Shown here: positions 7,214 to 15,651 of the stretch, one piece after another | Position numbering within the stretch: the first letter of the stretch is position 1 | How the letters are laid out: every line of letters starts with the position of its first letter | Origin: Methylobacterium sp. E-045 | GTDB lineage: Bacteria; Pseudomonadota; Alphaproteobacteria; Rhizobiales; Beijerinckiaceae | Direction of reading: 5' to 3' | NCBI RefSeq assembly: GCF_022829685.1 | Contig: NZ_JAKSYE010000029.1 | Coordinates: 1-64,000 of the forward strand | DNA: 64,000 bases | The notes under the pieces: model-generated | Told to the model about the DNA's origin: nothing | Seen by the model: the letters and a program-made list of their open reading frames with translations, nothing else | Database searches by the model: none | Position numbers and translations under genes: made by a program

Positions 7214-9412
7214 ATGACGCAACTGAGTGCCCCCCGGACGACGGACCCTGCCCAAGATCCCCGTCAGAATGCCGACGTTTCGGATCTCGGTCCCGACCTG
7301 ACCGTCTGCGACCGCGAGCCGATCCACATTCCCGGGGCGATCCAGCCGCACGGCCTCCTGCTCGTCGCCGACGCGGAAGACCAGAGGGTCGTCGGGGGCG
7401 CGGGCGACATCGAGGGAATGCTGGCCGCCGACTGGATCGGACGGACACTGTCCGAACTCCTCGGCGACTCTCCCGCCGCCCTTCTGCTCGACGCGCCCCA
7501 TGACGAGACCATCGTGATCGGTCACGTCGCGGGCCTCCATGCGGTCATGGATGCCACCGCGCGCTTCCAGGACGGCCAATGGTTGATCCAGCTCGAACCG
7601 CAGGCCTCCCTATGGACCGATGCGGCCAACCTTCTCGGCTGGCTCGACCGCGCCGGGGGCGCCCTTGAGCGGGCCACCGACCTCAAGGCCCTGTGCGACC
7701 GGGCGGCGACGTCGTTCCGCGAACTCACCGGTTTCGACCGGGTGATGATCTACCGCTTCCTCGACGACGATGCGGGCATGGTCATCGCGGAGAGCCGCGT
7801 TCCCGAGCTCGGCAGCTTCCTGCACCACCATTTCCCGGCCTCGGACATCCCGAAACAGGCCCGCGCCCTCTACATCCGCAACCGCGTCCGCGTGATCCCC
7901 GACGTCGCCTATACACCCCGGCCGCTGCGGCCGAAGACCCTGTCCCGGCTCGATCTCAGCGACATCGACCTGCGCAGCGTCTCGCCGATCCACCTCCAGT
8001 ATCTCCGCAACATGGATGTGGCGGCCTCGGCCTCGATCTCCATCGTCAAGGACGGCATCCTGTGGGGGCTCGTCGCCTGCCACAACCGCACGCCCCGCAC
8101 CCTCGCCTTCGGACAGCGCATGGCCTGTCAGGCGCTGGCGGGGAGCCTCGCCCGTCAGGTCAGGTCACGGGAGGAGGCGGAGAACTACCGCGAGCGGCTC
8201 CAGCTGCGCAGTGCCGAGGACGTGGTCTCCGGAAAGGTCCTTGGCGAAGCGCCCCTGTCCGACATCCTCATCGAGGCGAGCGAGGACCTGCGCCGCATGC
8301 TCGGGGCCGACGGCTTCGCGCTCCTGCAGGGCAGGGATCTCCACCGGACCGGTCGTTGCGCCGAGGAGGCCGACCTCCGTGAGATCGCAGCCTGGGTCCG
8401 GACGGTGGGCGGGGCGCAGGCCCTCCACACCCACGCCCTCAGCAAGCGGTTCCCGCGCGCCGACGCCTATCGCGCCCTCGCGAGCGGTCTCCTCGCCGTG
8501 GTCCTGTCGGGGGACGAACCGATCATCCTGATGTGGTTCCGGGCCGAGCAGATCGAGCTCGTGAACTGGGCGGGCAACCCGCACAAGGCCGCCGTCGCCG
8601 TCGGGGACAGCCTGAGCCCCCGCGCCTCCTTCGAGGCCTGGACCGAGGAGGTCCACGGCCATGCCAAACCCTGGACCCTGCCCGAGATCGAGGCGGCGCA
8701 GCGCATCGTGCGCGAGCTGTACGAGGCGCGCCAGACCCGGCGCATCCGCGAACTCAACCGCGAACTCGCCGCCACCGTGGCGGACAAGGAAAGCCTGCTG
8801 GTCCAGAAGGACTACCTGATCAAGGAAGTGAACCACCGCGTCCAGAACAGCCTTCAGCTCGTCTCGGCCTTCCTGTCCCTGCAGGCGAGGGCGGAGGGCA
8901 ATGCGGATCTCAGCAATTCCCTCGGCGAGGCGCAGCGCCGTCTGTCCGCCGTGGCCCTGGTCCATCGGCGGCTCTACAGTGACGACAATGTCGAGATGAT
9001 CGATCTCGCGCGCTACCTCGAGGATCTCGTCACGGAGATGAAATCCTCGATGGGGCCCGACTGGGCGGAGCAGTTCACGACCGATTTCGCCCCCGTGACC
9101 ATTCCCACCGATGCCGCCGTGAGCATCGGGCTGATCCTGACCGAGCTCGTCATCAACGCCAACAAATACGCCTATGCCGGTGCCGTCGGGCCGATTGCCA
9201 TCAGCCTCGAACAGCATCGCAACCGCTTCCGGCTGATCGTGGCCGATCAGGGCGGGGGCAAGACCGGCACGCGGAGCGGCTTCGGTACGCGGATGCTCAA
9301 CGCCATGGTCGACCGCCTCGGCGGCAGCATCGAGAACACCAGCAACCAACCCGGATTGCGGGTGATCATGACCGCCTCGATCGGTGCGCCCGAGCCGGCC
9401 GGCCTGCCGTGA
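7214..9412 (+). CDS. bphP: Bacteriophytochrome sensor histidine kinase
   Basis: This 732-residue red/far-red photoreceptor kinase has the PAS-GAF-PHY photosensory core and a HisKA_2/HWE-type output. Cys32 in LTVCDREPIHIPGAIQPHG is the biliverdin attachment site of bacterial phytochromes. The GAF domain (about 135-300) has HHHFPASDIPKQARALYIRN, with the conserved Asp of the PxSDIP motif, and SPIHLQYLRNM, whose His contacts the chromophore. PHY covers about 315-500. The kinase begins at about 530, with His541 in KEVNHRVQNSLQLVSAFL as phosphoacceptor, then an ATPase with INANKY (N box) and GFGTRML. No receiver domain is attached, so a separate response regulator is expected. The ATG at 7214 was chosen because it puts Cys32 at the usual distance from the N-terminus. 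The stop overlaps bphO by four bases. Confidence 0.95.
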   Translation: MTQLSAPRTTDPAQDPRQNADVSDLGPDLTVCDREPIHIPGAIQPHGLLLVADAEDQRVVGGAGDIEGMLAADWIGRTLSELLGDSPAALLLDAPHDETIVIGHVAGLHAVMDATARFQDGQWLIQLEPQASLWTDAANLLGWLDRAGGALERATDLKALCDRAATSFRELTGFDRVMIYRFLDDDAGMVIAESRVPELGSFLHHHFPASDIPKQARALYIRNRVRVIPDVAYTPRPLRPKTLSRLDLSDIDLRSVSPIHLQYLRNMDVAASASISIVKDGILWGLVACHNRTPRTLAFGQRMACQALAGSLARQVRSREEAENYRERLQLRSAEDVVSGKVLGEAPLSDILIEASEDLRRMLGADGFALLQGRDLHRTGRCAEEADLREIAAWVRTVGGAQALHTHALSKRFPRADAYRALASGLLAVVLSGDEPIILMWFRAEQIELVNWAGNPHKAAVAVGDSLSPRASFEAWTEEVHGHAKPWTLPEIEAAQRIVRELYEARQTRRIRELNRELAATVADKESLLVQKDYLIKEVNHRVQNSLQLVSAFLSLQARAEGNADLSNSLGEAQRRLSAVALVHRRLYSDDNVEMIDLARYLEDLVTEMKSSMGPDWAEQFTTDFAPVTIPTDAAVSIGLILTELVINANKYAYAGAVGPIAISLEQHRNRFRLIVADQGGGKTGTRSGFGTRMLNAMVDRLGGSIENTSNQPGLRVIMTASIGAPEPAGLP

Positions 9413-10053
9413 GTCGTGCGGCGCACACCTCCACCGACCTCGCGCATCCGGCATTGAGCGAACGGCTCCGGGAGGAGACGCGCGCCAGCCACGAGGATCT
9501 GGAACACCGCCTCGACTGGCGGCGGCGGATGGCGACGCGGGAGGGATACCTCGCTCTCCTCACCCGCTGGTGGGGGTTCCATCGGGTCTTCGAGCCCGCC
9601 GTCGCCGCGAGCTTCGGACCCGCGTTCGCGCAGCCGCGAGGCAAGCTGCATCTTCTGGAACGCGACCTCGTCCATTTCGGACTGACACCGGACGCGATCG
9701 CGGCGCTGCCGCGCTTTGCGGCGGGCACCGGCTTCCAGACACGCCCCGCCCTGCTCGGCGCGCTCTACGTCACGGAAGGCTCGACCCTGGGCGGCCAGGT
9801 CATCGCCCATCACATCCGCCACAGTCTCGGGTCGGAGATCGCCGCGGGCGGGTGCGCCTATTACGAGGGCTACGGCAAGCGCGAGACGGGAGCGATGTGG
9901 GCCTCGTTCCGAACCTTCCTCGACCGGTCCGGCGAGGAAGGCCCATCGCACCACGTCGTCGAGGGCGCCCGGTGGACCTTCGACGCCCTCAAGCTCTGGC
10001 TCACCGGCGGTCACCCGGCGAATTCCGGCCCGACCGGGCCGTCACACCACTGA
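9409..10053 (+). CDS. bphO: Biliverdin-producing heme oxygenase
   Basis: This 214-residue bacterial heme oxygenase converts heme to biliverdin, the chromophore of the adjacent phytochrome. The proximal heme ligand is His28 in RLREETRASHEDLE, the conserved start of helix 1. The distal helix is seen as GALYVTEGSTLGGQVI (glycine-rich GSTLGG). The gene starts with GTG at 9409 overlapping the phytochrome stop (GTGA), so it is translationally coupled: sensor and chromophore supply are made together. The last 20 residues (GGHPANSGPTGPSHH) look disordered. Confidence 0.93.
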   Translation: MSRAAHTSTDLAHPALSERLREETRASHEDLEHRLDWRRRMATREGYLALLTRWWGFHRVFEPAVAASFGPAFAQPRGKLHLLERDLVHFGLTPDAIAALPRFAAGTGFQTRPALLGALYVTEGSTLGGQVIAHHIRHSLGSEIAAGGCAYYEGYGKRETGAMWASFRTFLDRSGEEGPSHHVVEGARWTFDALKLWLTGGHPANSGPTGPSHH

Positions 10054-10066
10054 TCGGCGAGCGGGA

Positions 10067-10372
10067 TCAGGCGGCGTCGATCGCGCGTCCGCCATAGGTC
10101 TCGAAGGAGGTCATCACCTTCTCGGTGAGCCCGTCGTCGACGGCGACGGTGACGCGGATCTCGCCCTCCAGGGCGGGCTCGCCCTCGGTCCCTTCCTTCA
10201 GGCGGCCATCCTCGATATCGGCCCGTGCCGCCTCGGTCCCGGCGGTGTTGTCGTCACCGGCCGGACCGATGGTCACGGCGCTCCGGTCGATCCCGTGTTC
10301 CTGGACGATGTGCTCGACTGCGGTCTCGGCATCGCGGCGGCTCTTGAAGTCTGCGGACATCGTCTTCGACAT
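10067..10372 (-). CDS. Small acidic hypothetical protein, possibly stress-related
   Basis: The 101-residue acidic protein begins MSKTMSADFKSRRDAETAVEHIV and continues with a beta strand (RSAVTIGPAG), a long acidic linker (DDNTAGTEAARADIEDGRLKEGTEGEP), a second strand (GEIRVTVAVDDG) and a helix ending FETYGGRAIDAA. The pattern, a split ferredoxin-like fold with 'A..AV..L...G' helices, recalls YflT/GSP17M-type general stress proteins, but I cannot assign a family. Start: ATG at 10372 is preferred; a GTG six bases upstream is possible. It converges on bphO with 13 bp between stops. Confidence 0.7.
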   Translation of the reverse strand: MSKTMSADFKSRRDAETAVEHIVQEHGIDRSAVTIGPAGDDNTAGTEAARADIEDGRLKEGTEGEPALEGEIRVTVAVDDGLTEKVMTSFETYGGRAIDAA

Positions 10373-10615
10373 GATCACGGGTTCCAGGGGTTGCTTCGAG
10401 GCTTTGTGAACCCGTGGCCGCGGGAAAGGTTCAGCGACGGATCCGAGCCGCCCGCGCCGGATGCCCCCTGGCGGAGGTAAAGTACGCAGCCACTATTTCA
10501 TCTTGGCCACACTCTGATGGAATCTTGTATTTCAGCGTCTGTTTCCGACAACGGGACGTCAATTTCGATGCAAACAAATGTTGTCGATCGCTCGATGCGC
10601 GCTTAAGTGCGGTTC

Positions 10616-10795
10616 ATGCCTCAGCTCGAATCTCTCCTGGACCGTCTCAAAGCTCGTCAGCGCGCCCTCATTCTGGAAGCGGCGGAGCACGAAACGATGC
10701 CGGCCGACAGCACGTTGCGCCGCATCGCGGAGCTGGAAAATGCGATCGCCGCGGTGGAAGCCGTCCTCGACGAGACGCGGGCGCTTGCCCGCTAG
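10616..10795 (+). CDS. Small coiled-coil hypothetical protein
   Basis: A 59-residue, fully helical, charged peptide: MPQLESLLDRLKARQRALIL ... RRIAELENAIAAVEAVLDETRALAR. The heptad-like pattern suggests a short coiled coil. No family is recognised. A GTG nine bases upstream (10607) is an alternative start. The TAG stop (10793-10795) is part of the first CTAG of a 106-bp repeat, so the repeat inserted at, or defines, the end of this gene. Confidence is moderate because the frame is short. Confidence 0.55.
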   Translation: MPQLESLLDRLKARQRALILEAAEHETMPADSTLRRIAELENAIAAVEAVLDETRALAR

Positions 10796-10897
10796 AGCTG
10801 CGCCCGACCCCATTGGGTGGGGGCCCATCTCGAGGCCCTCGTTCTGCCGTGCTCTGTGTCGCCGAACCGGCATCCACCTCGGCGCAGAGCGCTCCAG
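10792..10897 (+). repeat. 106-bp interspersed CTAG-ended repeat, copy 1
   Basis: First of four copies (others at 44706, 59585, 63829), here in the forward orientation CTAGAGCTGCGCCCG...GAGCGCTCCAG. It is the most diverged copy: the right end reads CCAG instead of CTAG. Shared landmarks are GCGCCCGA, TTGGGT, GCCGAACCGGCATCCAC and GAGCGCT. A stem can form between CGCCGA and TCGGCG. The left CTAG gives the stop codon of the 59-residue gene. Confidence 0.9.
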
Positions 10898-10955
10898 CCA
10901 GCCTCGGCCGGCCCCGTCTCCGCGACCCGGGCGCCGGGCGAAGCCTCATGCCCTG

Positions 10956-11330
10956 ATGGCGGCCGCCTTCATGGCGGGCCTCGCGGCATCGACGGGCGGC
11001 ATGGCACCGATGGCCATGGCGCAGGAGGCGCCGGCTGCCGGGGTCGACCTCGATCTCCTCGAACGGCGCTGGCACAAATGCGTGCGGCAGGCCTTTTCCG
11101 GGCAACCCGCCGGGTTGGCGACCCACGCCGCGCAGAAAGCCGCTCTGGCCGAGTGCAAATCCCTGGAGAACAGTTACGTCTCGGCGATGCTAGTGGCCCA
11201 GGCGGCCGAGGCGGAGGCGCGCCGGCAGGGCAAGCCGTCGCTCGGCGCAAGGGCGAGGGGCTGGGCCACCTCGCTCCTCTCCTACGTGGTCGAGCCGGTG
11301 ACCTCCTGGATCGACGCCTGGCGCAGGTAA
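10956..11330 (+). CDS. Small exported hypothetical protein
   Basis: A 124-residue frame with a hydrophobic N-terminus (MAAAFMAGLAASTGGMAPMAMAQEAP) that resembles a signal peptide cleaved near AMAQ. The mature part has a Cys-containing helix (RRWHKCVRQAFSGQ), a second Cys (ALAECKSLENSYVSAM) and an amphipathic C-terminus with WATSLLSYVVEPVTSWIDAW. Two spaced cysteines in a small periplasmic protein suggest a disulfide. No family recognised. The start is uncertain because the signal lacks a strongly basic n-region. It lies 58 bp downstream of repeat copy 1. Confidence 0.55.
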   Translation: MAAAFMAGLAASTGGMAPMAMAQEAPAAGVDLDLLERRWHKCVRQAFSGQPAGLATHAAQKAALAECKSLENSYVSAMLVAQAAEAEARRQGKPSLGARARGWATSLLSYVVEPVTSWIDAWRR

Positions 11331-11340
11331 CGCCCGCACG

Positions 11341-11630
11341 TCAGGCCACGTCCCTCTGCAATCCGGGCACGGAAGCGAGCAGGTCGCGCGTGTAGGGATG
11401 GTCCGGCCGGCGGAACAGGTCGGCGGTCGGCCGCTGTTCCACGATCGCCGCGCGATGCATCACCGCGATCCGGTCGCAGATCTTGGCGGCGACGCGCAGG
11501 TGATGGGTGATGAACGGCATCGCGATGTTCAGGCGCTGCTTCAGATCCTCGAGAAGGTCGAGCACCTGAGCCTGGACCGAGACGTCGAGGGCCGAGACCG
11601 CCTCGTCGGCCACCGCATTGGCAGGAGACT
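11341..11630 (-). pseudogene. Remnant of an oligopeptide/dipeptide ABC transporter ATPase (C-terminal third)
   Basis: On the minus strand the frame ending at 11341 reads ADEAVSALDVSVQAQVLDLL, then FITHHLRVAAKICDRIAVM, then IVEQRPTADLFRRPDHPYTR. This is the Walker B/D-loop to C-terminus of OppD/DppD-type ATPases, including the family-specific HPYTR tail. The Walker A and ABC signature regions are absent: homology begins abruptly at about 11620, next to the dsdA start. Conserved residues are damaged, with the H-loop THDL now THHL and the usual glycines around IVE.GP lost. It is therefore a decaying fragment, not a functional gene. Confidence 0.8.
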
Positions 11631-11637
11631 GGAGCGC

Positions 11638-12918
11638 ATGAGCATGGATGCCGAAACCCCGCCCGCTTGTTCCCTCGACGCCATCCCGGCGAGCGTGCGG
11701 GAGGCCCGTCCCACCACCTGGCTCAATCCCCGCCTCCTGCCGGCCGCGGAAGTCCTGCCGACCCTGGCCTTCTCCCTGGCCGATGTGGAGGCGGCGGAGG
11801 CGCGCTGGCGCCGCTTCGATCCGCTCCTGCGCCTTCTCTTTTCCGATCTCGACACCGGGCGCATCGACTCGCCCCTGATGCCTCTCGCCGACCCTGTGGC
11901 GCAGGCCATCGCGGGTCCGTCCGGCGGCCCGGTCTGGGTGAAGGCCGATCACGATCTTCCCGTCACGGGCTGCATCAAGGCGCGGGGCGGGGTCTACGAG
12001 GTGCTGGTCCATGCCGAACGGCTCGGCCTCGAGAAGGGTCTGCTCCGGCCGGGGGAATCCTATGCCCGGCTGGCGGAGGCGCAAGCCCGCGACGCGTTCG
12101 GCGCCCATACGGTGGCGGTGGGCAGCACCGGCAATCTCGGCTTCAGCGTCGGCGTGATGGCGCGGGCGCTGGGCTTCGCCGTCGAGGTCCACATGTCCCA
12201 CGACGCCAAGGCCTGGAAGAAGCAGCGCCTGCGGGACATCGGCGCCGGGGTGGTCGAGCATGAGGGCGATTACGGCAGCGCCGTCGCCGCGGCGAGGGCC
12301 GCCTTCGAGGGGCGGGCCGACGCCCATTTCGTCGACGATGAGAGCTCCGTCGACCTGTTCCTCGGCTACGCCGCGGCGGCCTTCGACCTGCGGCGCCAGC
12401 TGGACGACGCCGGAATCCGGGTCGATCCGGCCCACCCGCTCTGCGTCTATCTCCCCTGCGGGGTCGGCGGCGCGCCCGGCGGCGTCACCCTCGGCCTCAA
12501 GCTGCTGTTCGGCGACGCGGTCCGCTGCATCTTCGTGGAACCGGTGGCCTCGCCCTGCATGCTGGTGCAACTCGCCGCCGGCCTGTCGCGCCCGGTGGAC
12601 GTCTACGAGATCGGCCTCGACAACCGCACCGCCGCCGACGGACTCGCGGTGGCGGGCGCCTCGATGCTGGTGGCGAGCACGGTCGGCCCGCTCGTCGAGG
12701 CGGTGGTCACGGTAGCCGACGCAGATCTGTTCGCCTGGGTGAAGCGCCTCTGGTCCGATCCGGGCCTGCGGCTCGAACCGTCGGCGGCGGCAGGGTTCGC
12801 CGCCGTCCGGCCCTATCTCGACGCCGCCGGACTTGAACAGGCGACGCATGTGGTCTGGACCACGGGCGGCGCGCTGCTGCCCGAGGCGGAATTCCAGGCC
12901 GCCCTGTCACGGGGGTAG
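11638..12918 (+). CDS. dsdA: D-serine dehydratase (D-serine ammonia-lyase)
   Basis: This 426-residue PLP enzyme of fold type II converts D-serine to pyruvate and ammonia. The PLP lysine lies in VTGCIKARGGVYEVL near residue 118, in the DsdA-specific context WVKADHDLPVTGCIKARGG. The phosphate-binding loop is VGSTGNLGFSVG near residue 160, followed by HMSHDAKAWKK, which is diagnostic of DsdA. A glycine-rich PCGVGGAPGG segment and the C-terminal WTTGG complete the site. E. coli DsdA is 442 residues. The start ATG at 11638 has AGGAG about 11 bp upstream; a second ATG follows at 11644. The first bases abut the truncated ABC ATPase, so a deletion or insertion junction lies at this gene's 5' end. No dsdC/dsdX neighbour is present. 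Confidence 0.93.
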   Translation: MSMDAETPPACSLDAIPASVREARPTTWLNPRLLPAAEVLPTLAFSLADVEAAEARWRRFDPLLRLLFSDLDTGRIDSPLMPLADPVAQAIAGPSGGPVWVKADHDLPVTGCIKARGGVYEVLVHAERLGLEKGLLRPGESYARLAEAQARDAFGAHTVAVGSTGNLGFSVGVMARALGFAVEVHMSHDAKAWKKQRLRDIGAGVVEHEGDYGSAVAAARAAFEGRADAHFVDDESSVDLFLGYAAAAFDLRRQLDDAGIRVDPAHPLCVYLPCGVGGAPGGVTLGLKLLFGDAVRCIFVEPVASPCMLVQLAAGLSRPVDVYEIGLDNRTAADGLAVAGASMLVASTVGPLVEAVVTVADADLFAWVKRLWSDPGLRLEPSAAAGFAAVRPYLDAAGLEQATHVVWTTGGALLPEAEFQAALSRG

Positions 12919-12939
12919 TGGTGATGGACGGGATCATCC

Positions 12940-12974
12940 TGCGGATGTGGCCCCGGCCCCGGGCCACATCCGCA
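12940..12974. terminator. Strong bidirectional hairpin between convergent genes
   Basis: A perfect 14-bp stem, TGCGGATGTGGCCC (12940-12953) with its complement (12961-12974), encloses a 7-base loop. It sits between the converging dsdA and alcohol dehydrogenase genes, the expected place for a shared terminator. No T-run follows on either strand. Confidence 0.65.
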
Positions 12975-12991
12975 TCGTCGTTGGTGGTCAG

Positions 12992-14161
12992 TTACGGGTG
13001 GAAGACCACCTTCACGCAGCCGTCCGCCTTGTCGCGGAAGGTCTTGTAGAGGTCCGGCCCGTCCGCGAGGTCGGTGGAGCGGTGGGTGATCATGGAGGTC
13101 ATGTCGATCCGGCCCTCCTGGATCAGCTTCGTCAGCGGCTCGAGGTAGCGCTTCACGTGGGTCTGACCGCTCTTCAGGGTCAGGCCCTTCTGGACGATCG
13201 AACCCATGTTCACCGGGATCGGGCCGCCATAGACGCCGGGCACCGAGACGATCCCGCAGGGACGCACGGCCTTGATCGCCTCCATGAGGGCGTAGGGGCG
13301 CTGGGTCGAGGTGAGCTTCTCCTGGATCGTGTTGACGATCCCGGCGACGCCGTGGCCGGCGCTGGCCTCCATGCCGACGCAGTCGATCACGCCGTCGGCG
13401 CCTTCACCCTTGCTGATCTCCTTGATCCGCTCGAATACGTCCTCGTTCATGAAGTCGATGACGTCGGTGGCGCCGTATCTGCGGGCGAGGGCGAGGCGCT
13501 CCGGCACCGTGTCGATGGCGATGATGCGCTCGGCGCCCATGATCCTGGCGGACTGGATCGCGAACAGCCCGACCGGGCCCGCGCCCCAGACCGCGATGAT
13601 CTCGCCGCCCTTGATCTCGCAATGTTCGGCGCCCTGCCAGCCGGTGGGCAGGATGTCGGTGAGGAACAGCAGCGACTCGTCGTCGACGCCTTCGGGGGCT
13701 AGCATCGGTCCCACATCGGCCATCGGCACGCGCACGTATTCCGCCTGACCGCCGGAATAGCCTCCGGTGAGGTGCGAATACCCGAACAGGCCGGCGGTGG
13801 TGTAGCCGAACTGCGCGGCCGCCATCGCGGCATTGCGGTTCGAACGCTGGCAGACCGACCAGTTGCCGAGCTTGCACTGGCGGCACTCGCCGCAATTGAT
13901 GTTGAAGGGCACGACGATGCGGTCACCCTTCTTGAACTTGGTGAAACCCTGGCCGACCTCGACCACCTCGCCCATGAATTCATGGCCGAGGACGTCGCCG
14001 CTCTCCATGGTCGGCATCTGGCCGTCCATCAGGTGGAGGTCCGAGCCGCAGATGGCGCAGGACGTCACCTTGATGATGACGTCGCGCGCATCCTCGATCC
14101 GGGGATCGGGCACCGTATCGCAGCGGATGTCGCCCTTGCCGTGCCAACACAGTGCTTTCAT
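12992..14161 (-). CDS. Zinc-dependent alcohol dehydrogenase (formaldehyde dehydrogenase-like)
   Basis: This 389-residue medium-chain dehydrogenase belongs to the glutathione-independent formaldehyde-dehydrogenase-like group. Catalytic zinc ligands are Cys38 in SCAICGSDLH, the His of GHEFMGEV, and a later acidic residue. The structural-zinc loop has four cysteines, NCGECRQCKLGNWSVCQ. The Rossmann nucleotide site is VWGAGPVGLFAIQSA with acidic AIDTVPER after it, indicating NAD preference. The insertion ending GHGVAGIVNTIQEKLTST and the KSGQTHVKRYLEPL tail mark the FDH-like subgroup. Substrate could be formaldehyde or another alcohol/aldehyde; in a methylotroph this would be a secondary oxidation route. 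It is monocistronic, ending against the hairpin shared with dsdA. Confidence 0.9.
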   Translation of the reverse strand: MKALCWHGKGDIRCDTVPDPRIEDARDVIIKVTSCAICGSDLHLMDGQMPTMESGDVLGHEFMGEVVEVGQGFTKFKKGDRIVVPFNINCGECRQCKLGNWSVCQRSNRNAAMAAAQFGYTTAGLFGYSHLTGGYSGGQAEYVRVPMADVGPMLAPEGVDDESLLFLTDILPTGWQGAEHCEIKGGEIIAVWGAGPVGLFAIQSARIMGAERIIAIDTVPERLALARRYGATDVIDFMNEDVFERIKEISKGEGADGVIDCVGMEASAGHGVAGIVNTIQEKLTSTQRPYALMEAIKAVRPCGIVSVPGVYGGPIPVNMGSIVQKGLTLKSGQTHVKRYLEPLTKLIQEGRIDMTSMITHRSTDLADGPDLYKTFRDKADGCVKVVFHP

Positions 14162-14547
14162 CGCGCTCTTTCGAAACCGGAATGTCAGGACGATCGCCGG
14201 GAAGGCCCGTGGCGGCCTGGGCGCCGCGGGGCCGAACCCCGTCGCCGAGGGCTCCGGTGGAAAACACCAGCCGAGTCCATGAGTTCCGGACTATCGATGA
14301 CGCCATTTCAAGCACATGTGAGCTTGAGCATACCTCGATTCGGTTTGTACGAATTCAGACAGGCTATTCGCCCCGAAAGATACCATCAGCAAACATAGGT
14401 TGTGCGCTGCCTCGGCAGAAAAGATCGCCGACCTGCGACCGCGCGTCATGAGGTTAGTCTGCGAGGCGTTCGGCACGCCGCAGACTAACTTCGTGGCGCG
14501 GAAGAATGTTTGGGCCGGGATCGGCCGGATGGGAAACGACCGGGGGA
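14162..14547. other. Intergenic gap with a 14-bp-stem hairpin at 14453-14489
   Basis: The 386-bp gap holds the promoter region of the alcohol dehydrogenase, with an A/T-richer patch at about 14290-14400. The notable element is an imperfect hairpin: GTTAGTCTGC (14453-14462), a GA bulge, GGCG, a 7-base loop, CGCC, then GCAGACTAAC (14480-14489). It lies about 60 bp beyond the stop of the DUF2778 gene and could terminate that transcript, though no T-run follows. No protein-coding frame is convincing. Confidence 0.55.
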
Positions 14548-15651
14548 TCAGCGGCCGAACAGCCTCGCCGTGAACGAAGCCGGCGCATCGCCCTTGTGAC
14601 CGGCCACCACCACGAGGCGGCGGATGTCGCCGCGCAGATAGGCCTGAAGGAAGCGATTGTAGTCCTTGAACACCACGCAGCCATTGGACGCGCCGCTCGG
14701 GCCGAGCATGTAGGTGTGGGCGAGGATGCCGTCGCGGCCGTGGATGGCGGCGCTGCCGCCCACGGGGCTGAGGCGGATGGCGCGCACCCCGTGGAACAGG
14801 GCTTCGCGCTCGGTCAGATCGTAGGTGCCGGGCGGTGTCGCGCCGCGCATGCGAACATGGACGAGGCGCGGATTGTCCATGTGCTGGCCGAGCCCCGAAT
14901 GGGCTTCCAGCTGCTCTCCACTCGGCAGCGTCACCGTGCTGGCGCTGATGTCGTAGATCGCGGTCCCGCCGCCCGCCGTCGCGGGGACGCGGTCGAGGAC
15001 ACGGCGCTGGCTGAGATCGATGGCCCCCGTATCGGCGGAGGCATAGGCGAGGGCGGGAGCGGGGTTCCGATCCGGATCACGCCGGCCGAACACCGTCTCG
15101 AAGAACGAGCGCTCGGCCTCCACGTCCTGACGGGCCGCCACCACCGTCCGCGACGGCGGCCGGCGGGTGGCGAGGCGCGGCTCGCGAGAGAGGGGTTTTA
15201 GGTCGAAGGGGCGCGGCACCGGGGCGGGCATCGGCTGGACGAGGCGGGCGGTCTGCTGCAGCGGCCGTGATCCGGTTGCGGGTTCAGCGGGGGCCGGTGC
15301 CACGGCGGCGAGCGCGATCCCGGGGGCGATCTCGACGGGCGAGGCTTTCAGCACCGCGAACCCGGCCACCTGCATCGGCTCCGAGGCGCGCCAGTCCGGC
15401 GTCCGTCCACCCAAGGCGGGGGAGGGGTCGAGCATCCAGGCGAAGCTGCGGGCGGCCGCGGTGGGCGTCGCCTCGGGGAAGACCTGTCGGCCGGCGAGGG
15501 GCGCCGTCGCGGCGGGCACGGGCATGTCCGATCCGGTCAGCCGGGGAAAGGTCGCGACGAACAGCGCGACGACGGCCGTCTTCAGAAGGACGCGGCTGCG
15601 CGGCCGGGGACGGCGGGGGCGGCGGCGATAGGCGGACGCATCGTCGATCAT
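14548..15651 (-). CDS. DUF2778 (L,D-transpeptidase-like/tlde1-type) membrane-anchored protein
   Basis: This 367-residue protein has a basic N-terminus (RRRPRRPRPRSR), one membrane segment (VLLKTAVVALFVATF, about residues 22-37), a long Pro/Ala-rich linker to about residue 215, and a C-terminal DUF2778 domain. The domain carries the cysteine-peptidase-like signature SAAIHGRD...GPSGASNGCVVFKDYNRFL, with His and Cys placed as in L,D-transpeptidases and the tlde1 effectors that cut peptidoglycan stem peptides. It probably acts on the cell wall in the periplasm. Start: the ATG at 15651 is preferred over a GTG at 15687. The gene is flanked by hairpins on both sides and appears to be transcribed alone. 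Confidence 0.8.
   Translation of the reverse strand: MIDDASAYRRRPRRPRPRSRVLLKTAVVALFVATFPRLTGSDMPVPAATAPLAGRQVFPEATPTAAARSFAWMLDPSPALGGRTPDWRASEPMQVAGFAVLKASPVEIAPGIALAAVAPAPAEPATGSRPLQQTARLVQPMPAPVPRPFDLKPLSREPRLATRRPPSRTVVAARQDVEAERSFFETVFGRRDPDRNPAPALAYASADTGAIDLSQRRVLDRVPATAGGGTAIYDISASTVTLPSGEQLEAHSGLGQHMDNPRLVHVRMRGATPPGTYDLTEREALFHGVRAIRLSPVGGSAAIHGRDGILAHTYMLGPSGASNGCVVFKDYNRFLQAYLRGDIRRLVVVAGHKGDAPASFTARLFGR

Noticed and set aside
14453-14489. Hairpin with GTTAG/CTAAC ends as an integron attC site
   Set aside because: The ends do not fit GTTRRRY/RYYYAAC, it is too short, and no integrase or cassette array is present.
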